Part shown: piece after piece, positions 23,360 through 36,514 of the stretch | Layout of the letters: each line of letters begins with the position of its first letter | Position numbering within the stretch: position 1 is the stretch's first letter | NCBI RefSeq assembly: GCF_019578655.1 | Contig: NC_063257.1 | Coordinates: 2,542,001 to 2,606,000, forward strand | Length of the DNA stretch: 64,000 bases | From: Ricinus communis | Taxonomy: Eukaryota > Streptophyta > Magnoliopsida > Malpighiales > Euphorbiaceae | Direction: 5' to 3' | Position numbers and translations under genes: made by a program | The notes under the pieces: generated by a model | Seen by the model: the letters and a program-made list of their open reading frames with translations, nothing else | Told to the model about the DNA's origin: nothing | Databases searched by the model: none

Positions 23360-25952
23360 ATGGTGAGTGTGTTGCCTCATGCTTTTTAATTTTATTTTCT
23401 TTGTTTTGGCCTGAGCATGCTGGTATTCTTTTCCAAGAATGTGGCAGATGTGATTCTTCTTTGTAGCATATTTGTGTAGAAAGGCAACTTCACTTCTGGT
23501 GATTATTATTTTATTCTGATTTGTTTATGCAAATACTCATAATTATCTGCATAATATGCTGGACTTTACAGGCATGAATGATCTAAATTTACTAGATCAA
23601 TATCAGCTTCCTCATTCTTTCTAGAAGCTGTATGTTAAGAACTATGACTTCTGTTAAAGACTGAAGTGGTGGTAGCTGTGCTGTCTGACTTGAGATTCCA
23701 GCTACTATTGACACAATATTGCATGTGCAGTTATTTTGTTGCATCCTTTGATCTGTAATTCTAAGTTAACCTACGAAGACAGACTAATTAATGCCAGAAT
23801 AACCTGAACCATTATTATATTCCCTACACTGGAAAGTTTCTGTTCTCATCATGCACTCAGCGGTTTAGTAGTGTATATTTTAAGATTCAGTAGCTTGTTA
23901 TTTGCTAGTATGATAATTGCGGGCATGTGCCTGCGCATGCGATGATCCTCCTTGAAGTGACATTTGGTAACTTTTTTTTATCAAACAAGTTTTATATCAT
24001 TTCCTTTATTTTGCTAAAGTGATAGGAACTGAAAAATAGAAGGAAATATTTTGACTGGCATTCGGAATAAGGTTTTTGTGAAGTTCGAATGATGAATTAA
24101 GAGGTTCTGCATTCCTAATTCTCCATAACGTACAGACATTAGATGAACTGTGTTATCCTTATCTGTGTATATGGTATCTGATTCCTTCTTGTCCCCTTCA
24201 ATATGTCAGAAGAGAGAACCACCTAAGTTCCCATGCTTAGAGACAGAGCTAGACAGAATCAGCAGCTTACCTGGGCATGTTTTAGACCAAATTTTATCAC
24301 AGTTGTCAATTAGAGATGCAGTGAGAACAAGTGCTTTGTCAAGGAAGTGGAGGTACAAATGGGCTAAAATTCCACATCTTGTGTTTGATAATAAATGTGT
24401 CTCGATCCCGTCTCAAGATCAAACTCTCATCAAGGATAAACTTGTCAACATAATTGATCATGTCCTGTTACTTCACAATGGACCAATACAGAAATTCAAA
24501 CTTTCTCACCGAGATCTACTGGGTGTCAGTGACATTGATCGATGGATTCTTCATTTGTCAAGAAGTTCTATCAAAGAATTTATACTTGAAATATGGAAGG
24601 GGCAGCGGTATAAAGTGCCTTCTTCTTTATTCTCTTTTGAGCATTTGATTCATTTGGAGCTATTTAACTGTTTGCTGCAACCTCCTTTAACATTCAAAGG
24701 CTTCCGAAGTTTGAAGAGCCTTGATCTTCAGCACATTACTCTGACCCAGAATGTGTTTGAAAATTTAATATTCAGCTGCCCTCTGCTGGAGAGGTTGACT
24801 TTGATGAACTTTGACGGTTTCACTCATCTTAATATCAATGCTCCAAATCTCCAATTTTTTGACATTGGAGGTGTTTATGATGATGTTACTTTTGAAAATA
24901 CTTTTCAGTTAACTCTAGTTTCTATTGGCTTGTACGTGAATGTCCAAAATGACCGAAATGTCGGTCATGGGAGCTCTAGTAAATTGCTCAGGTTCTTTGC
25001 TAATCTGCCTCACATTCGAAGGCTTGAGGTACAGAGCTACTTTCTGAAGGTAATGATTCTACTGATACAATACCTTCATAACATAATTTACGCCTTGAAA
25101 AATTTTAAGTAGTGCATTGGGTTATTTGGAGCTGACATGCACCCACGTCATCATATGCATCTTTACCTTCTAATGCTTATCTTGTTATAGTAATGGTTTG
25201 TTGAAATATCATGTTCTTTATTTCATATATTTGCTTTTATTTGACTTCCACTGAAGTGATTCAGGTCTTAGTGGGTTCCACATGCTACCTTGCTGTAATT
25301 ATTTGTGATTTGGATTTATATCATGGTTCAATCTTTTGTTTGCTCCAGTATTTGTCTATTGGCAATGTGCCAAGCAGATTGCCAAAACCATGCTTTGATC
25401 TAAATTACCTTTCTATACGAATAAATTTCAATGATTTGGAGGAGAATTCAGCTGCTTTGTGTCTTTTAAGAAGCTCTCCGAATGTGCAAGAACTGGAGAT
25501 GCTGGTAAGCTTCTTTCCACTATTTTATTTACTTCTACAACTTGCAGGTGGATACCTTTTTTTAAAAAAAAAAAATAATTCTCCTGCTTATTCATCTCCC
25601 AAAGTGATTCCTATAGCTGTGAACCATATAGAGGATTTTGCAACTTTCTGATATCTTAGACTTGATGCAGGCTCGCCCGGAGGAGCAGACTTCTCTGGGG
25701 ACAATAACTAACTTCTGGGAAGATGACCATTGGAACAATCTATTTGGCCAACTAAGACTTGTGAGAATTGTTGGGATCAGTGGTATAAGGTGTGAACTTG
25801 ATTTCATGAACTTTCTGCTTTCAAACTCTCCTGTGCTTGAGAGAATGACTGTGAAGCCAGCTTCTAGTGATGGAGGATGGGAGTTGATAAAAGAGTTGCT
25901 GCGATTCCGGCGAGCCTCAGCGCGAGCAGAAATCATTTATCTTGATCCATAA
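23360..25952 (+). CDS. F-box/FBD/LRR-repeat protein
   Basis: Predicted exons: 23360-23362 (only the ATG, followed directly by donor GTGAGT), 24210-25049, 25349-25504, 25671-25952, giving 426 residues. The product resembles the Arabidopsis At1g13570 family (about 416). It has an N-terminal F-box (about 14-60, with LPGHVLDQILSQL and TSALSRKWRYKW), a run of degenerate leucine-rich repeats, and a C-terminal FBD domain (SNSPVLERMTVKP). F-box proteins are the substrate-recruiting subunits of SCF ubiquitin ligases and bind SKP1/ASK through the F-box. The target is unknown. The downstream exons are secure. The first exon is inferred: the large exon has no suitable in-frame ATG near the F-box, its 5' end is a strong acceptor (pyrimidine tract, TGTCAG), and ATG|GTGAGT upstream gives MKREPPKF in phase. 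The alternative is the in-frame ATG at 24150 or 24174 in unspliced leader. Confidence 0.85.
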
Positions 25953-28090
25953 GTATGCTTGGTATGGTTGCAGCATTAAAAAGAAATATGTAAAGAACAT
26001 GTGAACTTCCGATGTGGATATAATATGCATTTGTGTTATTTTTGGTTAATTAGGCATTGCATAGTTAATTATCTCAAGTATATGACTAAAAATGATGGCG
26101 ATTAGTACTTTTAGCTGAAATCATTTGCTTAGATGCAGAGTGGGGTGTATGATTGAATTGATAGTCCGCTATACTGGCAAAATATTTTGGTGAATCAACT
26201 GTTAATTTTCTGAGAAAGAGATAAAGAAAGGTAGTTGTTCACTGAGGAAATAGGACTGCTCCTCGGAAAAGACATTAAGATAAAACAAAAATTGGAAAAC
26301 AAAAGGCACTAGCTTGTTAAAATATATGTATATATGTTTTGTAGTTGCGAGTGTTCAACCGCCTTTCTAGCGGGGCCTAGCTGAAAAGTCCGTCAACCCC
26401 AGCAAAATTCGCGGTGCACTTATTTTGACAATAGACCTCTGTTTGTTTGTTTATTTATTGATTTAATGCATGTTAAGTTTGTGATTAATATTGGTTGTCA
26501 ACAAACATTCCTGCAACTAGATTGTCCTCTCATCTCATGGAACGTTCAATGCCTGTCATAGCTTGCAGGATCGATTCATCACTCTATTTTGCAGTTTATC
26601 ACTTCAAAAATTTATTGGCATAAACCAAAACCTTATAAACTATCAAACTGAACAATAATATTTCTGGAAGCTAGATGCATGGATTGTGAATTTGTGAGTT
26701 GAAAAAGGAAACACAGTACAGAAGAGACAAAACGGCAATGCGTATTGCACCGTGTAACCATGCCCCGCCTAATTGTTAGATTTAGCACATCATTTACCTT
26801 AACCGCGCCTCTACATTTTCTTCTTTTTTTCATCCCCCTTCAGAATAAGGTAAACTTAACTTTTTAATCCCTCGTCAGAATAATGTAGACTTTATTCATT
26901 AAAAGCCTGTAACATTTTTCATCCCTCTTCAGAATAAAGTAAACTTTTTTCATCCCTCTTCAGCATAAGGTAAATTCGGTAAAAGCAGGTAAATAATTAT
27001 ACAAGACTACAAAAATATAAATTTGAAATAAACAAATGGACAAAATCTTATAGTTTATACTTGCTTGACTTTGTTAGCTTATAGTCTCAAACCAAAATAT
27101 TAAAATTATATTTTTTATTCTAGTTAATTAAATTAAACAAGAAAATATTAATAAAAAATCAATAGCACAAATTTCTTATATTCATTGAAGATCTCATGAT
27201 AGTATGAATTATACAATAAAAAGAAGTAATATTTTTATCATTGATCATAAAAGTGACCCTAAAAAATTTTAGGCTTTCCTAATTTTTACAAGTAAGACTA
27301 TAAGAACACCAATAATATCACTTATTTCACAATTCTAATTCAAGACTAAAATTAACTTAGAATTTTTAAAGAATATGCAAGAGCGACACAACATCCGGCA
27401 CTGACCATATAACGAAGCTAGCCTTTAATTTTTATTGATATTTGATCCGATAATGGAGAAATCATGGTACATTATTTAAAACTTCGCATTTTATTTTTGT
27501 AAGAATATTTATAATTCAGATTTACATATTACCGTTAGTCAAATGGTAACTTAAATCTCATTCTTGATTCTACTGTTACTTAATCTTGTAGAGAAAGAGA
27601 AGAAAAATTTGACGGAATAAGTTCAGATAATTTTTATTTTATATAACTAAATGATGAGTTCTGTTGCTGTACCAATTTGGGTAATTTTAGACCAATGGTA
27701 TTTTTTACAGGTGGGAATTGTCGGGCATTGAATATCCAAACATAATATCTTCAGAGTTCGTGTTTAATATAATAAAATAATATGTTGTGATATTTGAGAG
27801 GGGCGGGTGACTTGCAGTTCCGAAGTTGACAAGGGAAGGGAGTTTAGAACCAGAATTTCAAAGTTATCAAGGGTGGTCGTTGGAATATTTAATTGGTTTC
27901 ATGTGTTACGTTATGTGCAAGTATAACAACCTTTCAAAGAGAGAGCACTTATTAGCTAGTCTTACACCCACCTGGTTAGCCAAGAAATACAGATCTTCGC
28001 TAAGCTTGCGCATATCTTATATACTATATTCACAACCGTATCCTTTTATTCTTAGGGCAGTAAACTGACCACATAGCCAAGCAAAAAGCC
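25953..28090. other. Intergenic between the F-box and MATE genes
   Basis: Mostly AT-rich. Contains a short GC-richer patch at 26345-26425 without recognisable identity and the tandem array at 26825-26980. The MATE promoter must lie at the right end; a TATA-like run (TTATATACTATATT) at 28017-28030 may serve it. Confidence 0.45.
26825..26980. repeat. Degenerate tandem array, four units of ~31-35 bp
   Basis: Four diverged copies of a unit with the core TTTCATCCCTCTTCAGAATA followed by AGGTAAACTT, starting near 26826, 26861, 26915 and 26946. The second copy is the most diverged and is separated from the third by about 20 bases. Confidence 0.8.
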
Positions 28091-31087
28091 ATGGCAGTCG
28101 ATACTCCACTTCTCCACGATCATACCAGTGGCAATGGTCATCTCGACGAGGAGAAGCCTGTTAGCGTCCTTAAAGAATTTTCGGATGAGTCAAAGAGGCT
28201 CTGGAAACTTGCAGGGCCAGCTATTTTCACTTCCATTTGCCAGTACTCACTCGGTGCACTCACTCAGACCTTTGCTGGTCTTGTGGGTGAGGTTGATCTT
28301 GCTGCTGTCTCTGTTGAGAACTCTGTTATTGCTGGTCTCGCCTTCGGAGTCATGGTGAGTTCTTCTTCTTCTTCTTCTTCTTCTTTGTCTTGTGCTTTTT
28401 CCCTCTATTTTCTGCTTTCAGGGTTCAAAATCATGACCTCGTAACTCTTAACACGAGTGAGCTAAAGCTCATTACTATTGAAGACAAAACTTTATCTGTC
28501 ATTATTAGTAATTAGTTTAATTAAGTCTTTCTAATCGTATAAATTCCCGAAACGTGACCAAAATTGCCTTATATGGGCAGCTTTACCTATTATAGTTTCT
28601 AAAAAGTAAGAAATTCAAATTGTAATCGGGTTAGTAGGCCAGTTGCGGAGTCTATATTAAGCAAGGAAAGCTTACTCTGACAAGTGAAAAACCCATTTTG
28701 AACTTGGTTGAATATACAAGTTTTGAATCTTTTCTTAGTAATCAATAATTAAGTCCAATAAAGGCATGCGCTTTTCCAGAGAAAGGACACTTAATCAGAA
28801 TGATGTTTGACTAATCTTTTATCTGTTGAGTGCAGTTGGGAATGGGGAGTGCATTAGAGACACTATGTGGGCAAGCATACGGTGCAGGGCAGCTCAGAAT
28901 GTTGGGTGTGTACATGCAGAGATCATGGGTCATTTTGTTGACAACTGCTTGCTTATTGGTTCCGATTTATGTCTGGTCTCCTCCCATCCTAGAGCTTATT
29001 GGAGAGACTACTCAGATATCTGAAGCTGCAGGTTAGTTTTTTGTCAAGAAAAGATGCCCATTTGTTGTTTAGCTATTTACATCTCTTGTAGACTTTGTCA
29101 TGGTACAAGCTAATTTGGCAAAGAGTTGGTATCATGGGCTCTCATCATAAGCATCTCCAGTTCAGGAAAAGAAACAAAATTCAAAATTGATTCACTAAAA
29201 ATAATTTAGCTCATTTAGGAATATGAGAAGCACTAGGAAAGTACAGAATTAATATATTATATACAAAATCAGATTGCTTACTCTTGAATGTTATTGCATT
29301 TTGTACAGGAAAATTTGCTATATGGATGCTCCCGCAATTATTCGCTTATGCGGTGAATTTTCCCATACAAAAATTCTTGCAATCACAGAGCAAAGTGTAT
29401 GTGATGGCGTGGATATCAGCTGCGGTGCTAGTGTTGCATGCAATTTTCAGCTGGTTGCTAATACTAAAGCTTGGATGGGGCTTAACTGGCGCAGCAATCA
29501 CTCTCAACACTTCATGGTGGATTATAGTTATTGCACAATTGTTGTACATTTTCATTACCAAGTCTGATGGTGCTTGGAGTGGCTTCACATGGCTTGCATT
29601 TGCTGACTTGGGGGGTTTTGTCAAGCTTTCTTTGGCATCTGCTGTTATGTTATGGTAATTTCTTCGACTGTCACCTTTAGCTGTGTATCACGTAATCAGG
29701 AACGACTTAATGCTGATATTATTGAGCTAAAATGAATTGCAGCTTGGAGTTTTGGTACTTGATGATCCTTGTAGTGATAACTGGTCGTTTGCCTAATCCC
29801 CTGATACCAGTTGATGCCATTTCTATCTGGTAAAGATTCAATCATTCACCTTTCTTATCCATTACATACAAGATTATTGTCTTTGTTACATACTGCGGAT
29901 TTGCAATGGATTTTCTATAAATTGGCAGGAGTGCTTTTTTGATTTGTTTTTCATCTTGGAATTCTAAGCGAGTATCCTTAATTAGCTGTACATGCAGAGA
30001 ACATTTCTTTAGTTAATTTGTTTCTTCGGATTCGCAGCATGAACTTGCAAGGATGGGATGCGATGATTGCTCTAGGATTCAATGCTGCCATAAGGTGATG
30101 CATCTCTGTCTCCTTGTTCTTCTATTCCAGTACTTAATATTGATCTTTTAAATGGAATTATTATATCCTTTCTTGCCCGCCTAGAGAAATCAGGAAACAA
30201 AAAATCCCATGTAGTTTTCATCTACCAGGTTTTCAGATTATTCTCCTTTGTAACTATCAGTGAGAAAATTGTGATTAACTTGTGCTTGCTTGTTATCGTG
30301 ACAGTGTGAGAGTATCAAATGAACTTGGAGCTGGTAATTCACGGCGTGCAAAATATTCAGTGAAAGTGGTTTCAGTGACTTCCATCTCGATTGGAGTTGT
30401 TTGCATGGCCTTGGTTTTCGCAACAAGAGACTATTTCCCTTACCTCTTCACTACCAGTGATGCTGTTGCTAAAGAAACTACCAAACTTGCTGTCTTGCTT
30501 GGAATCACCGTACTTCTAAACAGCCTTCAGCCTGTCTTATCTGGTACGCCCTAAAAGGACTTCAAAGTCTTCCATACATGACCGAACCTTTTTTTCTGTC
30601 TATGTTAAATATTTTTTCTCTACTGCTTTTCCTCAAGGTGTTGCTGTTGGAGCCGGATGGCAATCTCTTGTAGCATACATCAATATTGGTTGTTACTATG
30701 TAGTTGGATTACCGGCTGGTATACTCCTGGGATTCACATTTGGTTTCGGGGCAATGGTAAAGTACCAGAACCTGTCTGTAATTAGTTTCGATTAGCTATC
30801 TTCTTAGAAATTTGAATAATATGTTAGCTATTTCCCTTCTAATGAGCACATCAATCTGTATCTTGCAGGGTGTTTGGTCAGGGATGATTGGAGGAATTTG
30901 TTTGCAGACCATTATCTTGATTATAGTCACTTCAATAACTAACTGGAACAAAGAAGTTAGTACTATTACAACTCTTTCTGCATTTGTCATTCCTTGTGAA
31001 ATTGTCGACTAAATTCTATTGGATTTGCAGGCTGAAGAAGCTGAGAGCCGAGTTAAGAAATGGGGAGGAGCAGCTGCAGAGCATTAA
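28091..31087 (+). CDS. DTX33: MATE/DETOXIFICATION transporter, DTX33 type
   Basis: Nine exons: 28091-28354, 28836-29031, 29309-29654, 29743-29829, 30038-30094, 30305-30543, 30638-30756, 30869-30955, 31031-31087, giving 483 residues, the usual MATE length. The protein begins [10 protein letters not shown] and has about twelve hydrophobic segments in two MatE halves. Diagnostic plant MATE strings are present: [29 protein letters not shown] and [15 protein letters not shown] proteins are cation-coupled exporters. From memory, Arabidopsis DTX33 and DTX35 were reported as turgor-regulating chloride channels in the tonoplast, so a vacuolar anion role is possible. The assignment to DTX33 rests on sequence style and on neighbourhood with IP5P11 and SEC3. 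All splice junctions are GT-AG and keep phase. A (TTC)n run follows the first donor. Confidence 0.94.
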
Positions 31088-32543
31088 TCTGAAAAGAAGT
31101 TGCTAGTTCGTTAAAGGGTGTGACAAGAAATTGTTGCTTATGCAGAAACAATGACAGCAAAACACATCATGGGCTGAGACAGATGAAGAAAGTTTTTCAA
31201 TGCGAGGAGTTTGATTTTGATTAGGCTATAGCAACCACAGTAATTTCTTATTTTAGTTTGAACCAAACTCAGAATCTTGATGTGGCAAGAAGTGATTGAC
31301 CTCTGATTAAGTGAAGTAGCTGCTGGTGTCTGTCACCTTGAGCTGAAGTAATATCTGTAACTTGTTGATTGAGTAAGGGTGACACATCGATTTTTGTTGC
31401 ATTCAGGATTTTTCTTCTTTCGGTACTCATTTGAATATTACTTTCAAAATAAAAGGGTTCAATGTCAATTCCAAATGCTGCAAGAACCGCTAAGATAATG
31501 GGGCTATTGAATATAATATTTTTGTTGAACAATACCTAAAAAGCTCCTTCAAAGAAAGAAAAAAAAAAAGCCAATACCTAAAAATCTATGGACTTTCATT
31601 TACTCCTTGTGTGTATATATATGGGGCTGTATAATAATACATTGCTCCCAAACAGCAAGGCTTAAAAAATGGATGGAAAATGAACGAGAATAGCAAATCA
31701 TACTAGAATATCATGATCGTTTATAATTATACTAAATTTTTATATATAGAGCCTAAAAATAAAAGGTCATATATATATATATATAATATAATATTTTTAT
31801 TTATAAAATAAATAAATAAAACATTTAAACAACTCTTGTTTATTAAAAATAAAACAAAATTTTACCTGCTATGTGTTTTGGAATTATTATATTTTTGGTG
31901 AAAGAGATATTATAAATATAGATATTTTAGTTAAAAGATAATTTTGATAAAACTTGCAAATTTTATAAAATTCCTCCTTAAGTGTACTTGAGTGCAATAC
32001 ATACTCAAAAGTAGAAAATGTGAATATGAAAACGCTATATATATATGTAAAACAGAGAAAGTGTTCAATTATATATATATATATATATATATATAAGTAA
32101 TTATTATTTATCTTATGTGTTACTTTCTAATATTTAAAAAATAATTTTTTTATTTTATAATTTTATACTAAATATAATTTATATCAAGATTTTCATTAGA
32201 AAATCATTAATTAAGTTTAGTTTTAAAAAATAATTTTGTATGCTGCACAGAAGTTTAAAGAGCAAATAATATATAACAAAATTTAATCATCGGTTATTTA
32301 ATTAATGAGTTTGTAGAATAAAATTAATATTTATTTATTTTTTATATTATTGTAGTTCATTTTTAATATTTAAAAAATAGAAGTTGTTGGAAGTTGCTAA
32401 AAAGCCTCGCATTTATGCAGTCATTCAAGCAAAGTATTGTCAACAATTGGCGAAACGTTATCCTCTTGTAGCTTCCTTTCTTTCACTCAGTGAAGCTTTA
32501 TAGCTCAAGAATTGAGCTGAGAATTAAAATTGAAAAAGAAAAA
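31088..32543. other. Intergenic between the MATE and plastid S9 genes
   Basis: The first ~350 bases look like MATE 3' UTR and flank. The rest is extremely AT-rich with several (AT)n runs, including 32071-32095. The S9 promoter and 5' leader are at the right end. No gene is seen. Confidence 0.5.
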
Positions 32544-34747
32544 ATGTCAATCTCAATCTCCTCTCTGACCTCCTCCTTATCTTCACTTTCATTCTCTTCG
32601 CAAATTAGTCAAAAACCAAACACTCTCTCATTTTCCAAATCTCTTTCTCTGTGCAACTCTAAACCGTCTCCCCTTCGTGTCTCCGCCACCGTGGCAGAAC
32701 CCCAGACGGCGGACCTGAAAAAATTAGTAAAATCTAGGCTTCCCGGAGGTTTCGCTGCCCAACCTATTTTCGGCACCGGCCGTCGTAAATGCGCCATTGC
32801 TCGTGTCGTTCTTCAAGAAGGCACTGGCAAAGTTATTATCAATTACCGCGATGCCAAGGTTCATCCTCTCTCTTTTTCCTGTTCTTAAGGTTATATATCT
32901 CCCTTATTTTAAATTGAGATTTAATTGAGTTCTATCTGAAGAAATGAATTGAATTGAATTCTTGCACACGATATTTTCCTCTAAGGAAGCCTAAGCTATT
33001 GAGTTGTTTCGAAATTTGCAAAAAATGCAAATTTTCAAAATGAATTGGAAAAGCTATGTTCTTCCATACATGTTGTGGTTTAGGTTGCATACAGAGACAG
33101 CATAGGTTTTGATCGCGAAAACATAAGTTTTGATTTCTCCAAAGAAAAAGGATGTCTTTATAATGTAATGAGTATCTCAAATTGGTTTATGCCTAAATGG
33201 CAAATCTGATAATTGTTAGATTTAAAGTTTTAATCATGGGTTTGAGAGTGGAGGTACTGAAAGGTGGACTCAGATGATGAAGAATGTCTCTTTGCAGTGG
33301 ATTATACTTTTATATAGACTGTAAAAGCATTCTTCATCCCTCTCTTTCTGTTTAACCCATGTGTCTGTATAGCATACCTAACTTAAACGAAAGCAGATTC
33401 TTTGGGTTGCATGCTTATTCGAGTGCCTAATGTGAGCTTTTGCAAGGAGGTATCTGTGTGTTTATAGTGTTAAAAGATAATGAACTGAGGCCTTTTTACC
33501 ACGTGTATTTTATATGATAATAATTCAAGAAGAAGTTGCTATAGCCAGAGAGTGCTATGGTAGTGTTTACCTGTACAGTTTGATGTTTCCATATATGTGT
33601 GTTTCTCGTCTCTGTATGCTTGTATATTTGGTTCTTCTTAAGAACAAGAAAATGGAATGCTTGCTCAGCTTTTCAATTCTTATTTGGTAAAGTGCTGGTA
33701 AAACTATGTCTTTGTAAGTAAAGATTAGCTCTTTACCTATCTATTCATCTGAATGTGTTTTAAGTAATTTTCACTTCCATGCTGTAAATTACCTGAAAAG
33801 ATAAAAGCATTATGTTATTTGTGATGTTTGAATTTATTGCTTTGCTGGTGACTCAGTCAACCCTTGTATTCATTTTGGCATGCTATACATGCATTTGTTT
33901 TCAAACATGCTAGAAGAGAGAGGGGAAATAAAATGACTTATTTTACTGTTAGTTTTTTAGTTACTAAATAGTTATTTACCCCAATCGTGTTCAAATGACT
34001 TTTCCTTGTTCGTGTCAACTTCTTTGTGTATTACTTTTCTGAGAGAACCAGCGGGGAGATCAGACTCCATCTTATATCAGGGTGTAGAAAATTCGACTTC
34101 TCCAGCTGATCCAGTGCATGGAATAACAAACTTGAGTCGTGTTGATTGTCTTTCCTATGGTTTTGGTTTCTTCCTCTGTGCTCCCAAATAATGAGTCCAT
34201 TCTACAGCCATATACCTTCCATGTAAAAAAGAGTGACCTCTTATTATTTACGGTTTGCACTGATTCACTTGGGGATTGGGAAAAATCATTTTAGGCTACC
34301 TTTAGAATTTAGATGAATATGCTAGTGCAACTCTCAGGGATATCTTTTGGGGCATAATTATGTCCCAATTGACTTCTATGACTATGGAACTAGAAGTCAT
34401 CTTTCTTTTGCTCTCTCTCTCTCTCTCTCCATGTTAGTGGGTTTTCTAATGCTGTGCAGGAATATCTTCAAGGTAATCCGTTATGGCTTCAATATGTGAA
34501 AGTGCCATTGGTTACTCTGGGATATGAGAATAGCTATGATGTATTTGTCAAAGCTCATGGGGGTGGCCTCTCAGGTCAAGCACAGGCAATCTCGCTCGGT
34601 GTTGCTCGGGCGTTGCTAAAGGTGAGTGATAGCCATAGACCCCCTTTGAAAAAGGAAGGGCTTCTGACCAGAGACTCGAGGGTAGTTGAAAGGAAGAAGG
34701 TTGGTCTCAAGAAAGCTCGCAAGGCCCCACAGTTCTCCAAACGTTGA
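32544..34747 (+). CDS. RPS9: Plastid 30S ribosomal protein S9
   Basis: Two exons, 32544-32858 and 34460-34747, separated by a 1.6-kb intron, giving 200 residues. The first ~50 residues are Ser-rich with almost no acidic residues ([20 protein letters not shown]), a typical chloroplast transit peptide. The mature part is bacterial-type S9: [44 protein letters not shown], and the basic tail ending in SKR, which reaches the ribosomal P site in bacteria. The start ATG is the third of the family's usual context, and an upstream in-frame ATG at 32490 would only add non-transit-like residues. Length fits Arabidopsis plastid S9 (about 208). A nuclear gene for a plastid small-subunit protein. Confidence 0.96.
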
Positions 34748-36514
34748 AGTTGGATTTGTTGTGGTACCTTAATTTCCAGCTTTCATATACATTTTTGTCT
34801 GTATTTAAAAGCAAGGCCCCCCTGTGATATCATATTTTTCAAAGCAAAGCAGGAATTCCATTCTATAGAAAGGTTGAACTTGTCTTATTTTGCTGTCCAT
34901 ATGCTTTTTAATGAATGATTGCTATTACAGAAGGGTCACACCAGTATATGATTAGGTTTAGAGTTAAGTCGAAGCTTTTGCAGGCCCTCTAGTATGAACT
35001 TTAACTTAATCTTAAACTCAAAATGTTTGGCTTCCAATTAGCTCGAGATAAGTTGAATTCCATAAAGAACTTGAGCTTAAGTGTAATGCTATGCTAGCTG
35101 AGCTCCCCAAGACCTCTTAAGGGTATCTTATCCTATAAATTAAAGTTAAATCCTATTCCTCCTGTTCACTTGCAAAAAAATAATAAAAATTTCAACTTAT
35201 GTAGTTTTAAGGGAAAAGTTTGATAAGGAAAAAAAGAAGAAAAAAAAAAGCCCTATATGCATTTTGCAATTTCCCCTATAATAACATAACATTAGGTACA
35301 TCCATCATTCTTATCAATCTAACGTAACATCTTACGTTCAAATATTTACATGACATTATCATATAAATTGTGAAGATACAATAAAATATTAAGGATAAAA
35401 AATATTTAAATACTTATGTAAAAAAATTGTTTATAATATTTATAACAAATAACTACATTATACTGTAAAGGATCATGAACAAGTACACACATACTGGCTC
35501 AATAATTTTTGGAAAAATTATTTAGAATACTGAAAGCTTGCTCCCTTTTCTTTTTCTTTTGGCTTTGCCTTGGAATCGAATTGAGAAAAAAGGAAATAAG
35601 GAATACTAATCAATTATTAATATGTATATAATTGTAATTTTAAGTGAAAGCGGGAAGTAGAAAACACAAGACGTGTACGCAATATGGAAATTGCTAACGT
35701 TGGCTTTCCATTTTACCAGTGGTTTAGAGCCACGTAATTGTATTTAAATGCAATCAAGCAAGTGCTGTGCTGCAGCCCATCCCTGTCAAATTAATGCACT
35801 TTAATAATCAGTGCAAAATTTAGAAACATTTCTTATGTTTTGGCCGTCATTTAGAAAAATCCCTATTCGTTTATTGCAGAGTCTCACTCATTGGATAAAT
35901 ATATGATATGATATACCTGTGAATTCCAAAGTTTTATCTTTTCTATTTGTTTAAGTTTACTCTACTAATCAATGTTCATTAGGTTCTTAATACTATTTAA
36001 ATATAAGTTAGATTAATGATTATTATTCTTTTATCAAATCATATAAATATATTGAAATCTATTTATGTGTCAACTAAAATTAGATTCTACATTTTTCGAG
36101 ATGATTTTAAACGCAAAATATAGATTGAATGTGATTGACAATTAAAAGGAAGAATCCCTAATGATTACAGTAACATTAGTTATTGCCTTTTTATTATTTT
36201 CGACAGAAATATGAAAATAAAGAGTGTATATATATATACTGATCCGCATGCATTATCAAGCGTATAAAACAATCCAGCTGCGCCATGACTCTTGAGGTTC
36301 GCCCTTTCTCAGTCTCTTGTTGTACTTTCTGATGGAACCCCGAATTAAACCTCAAATTTACAACCTTACTTTCACGCGATCTTCCTTAGTAGAGAGAGAA
36401 CAAGAAACCTAATAGAAAAATGTCAGGACCCTCTTTATTCTTTCCTTACACCAAAACTTGATGATCTCTGTTTATTTCTTCGCGCTCCTTTTATATGTAA
36501 ATAGTGATTATAAG
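34748..36514. other. Intergenic between the S9 and ARIADNE genes
   Basis: Contains the S9 3' UTR, AT-rich spacer and the ARIADNE promoter and leader (about 36230-36514). No coding frame, transposon end or RNA gene is evident. Confidence 0.5.

Noticed and set aside
34385..34430. CT run before the S9 second exon as a separate element
   Set aside because: It is a short microsatellite close to the intron's 3' end and needs no further explanation.
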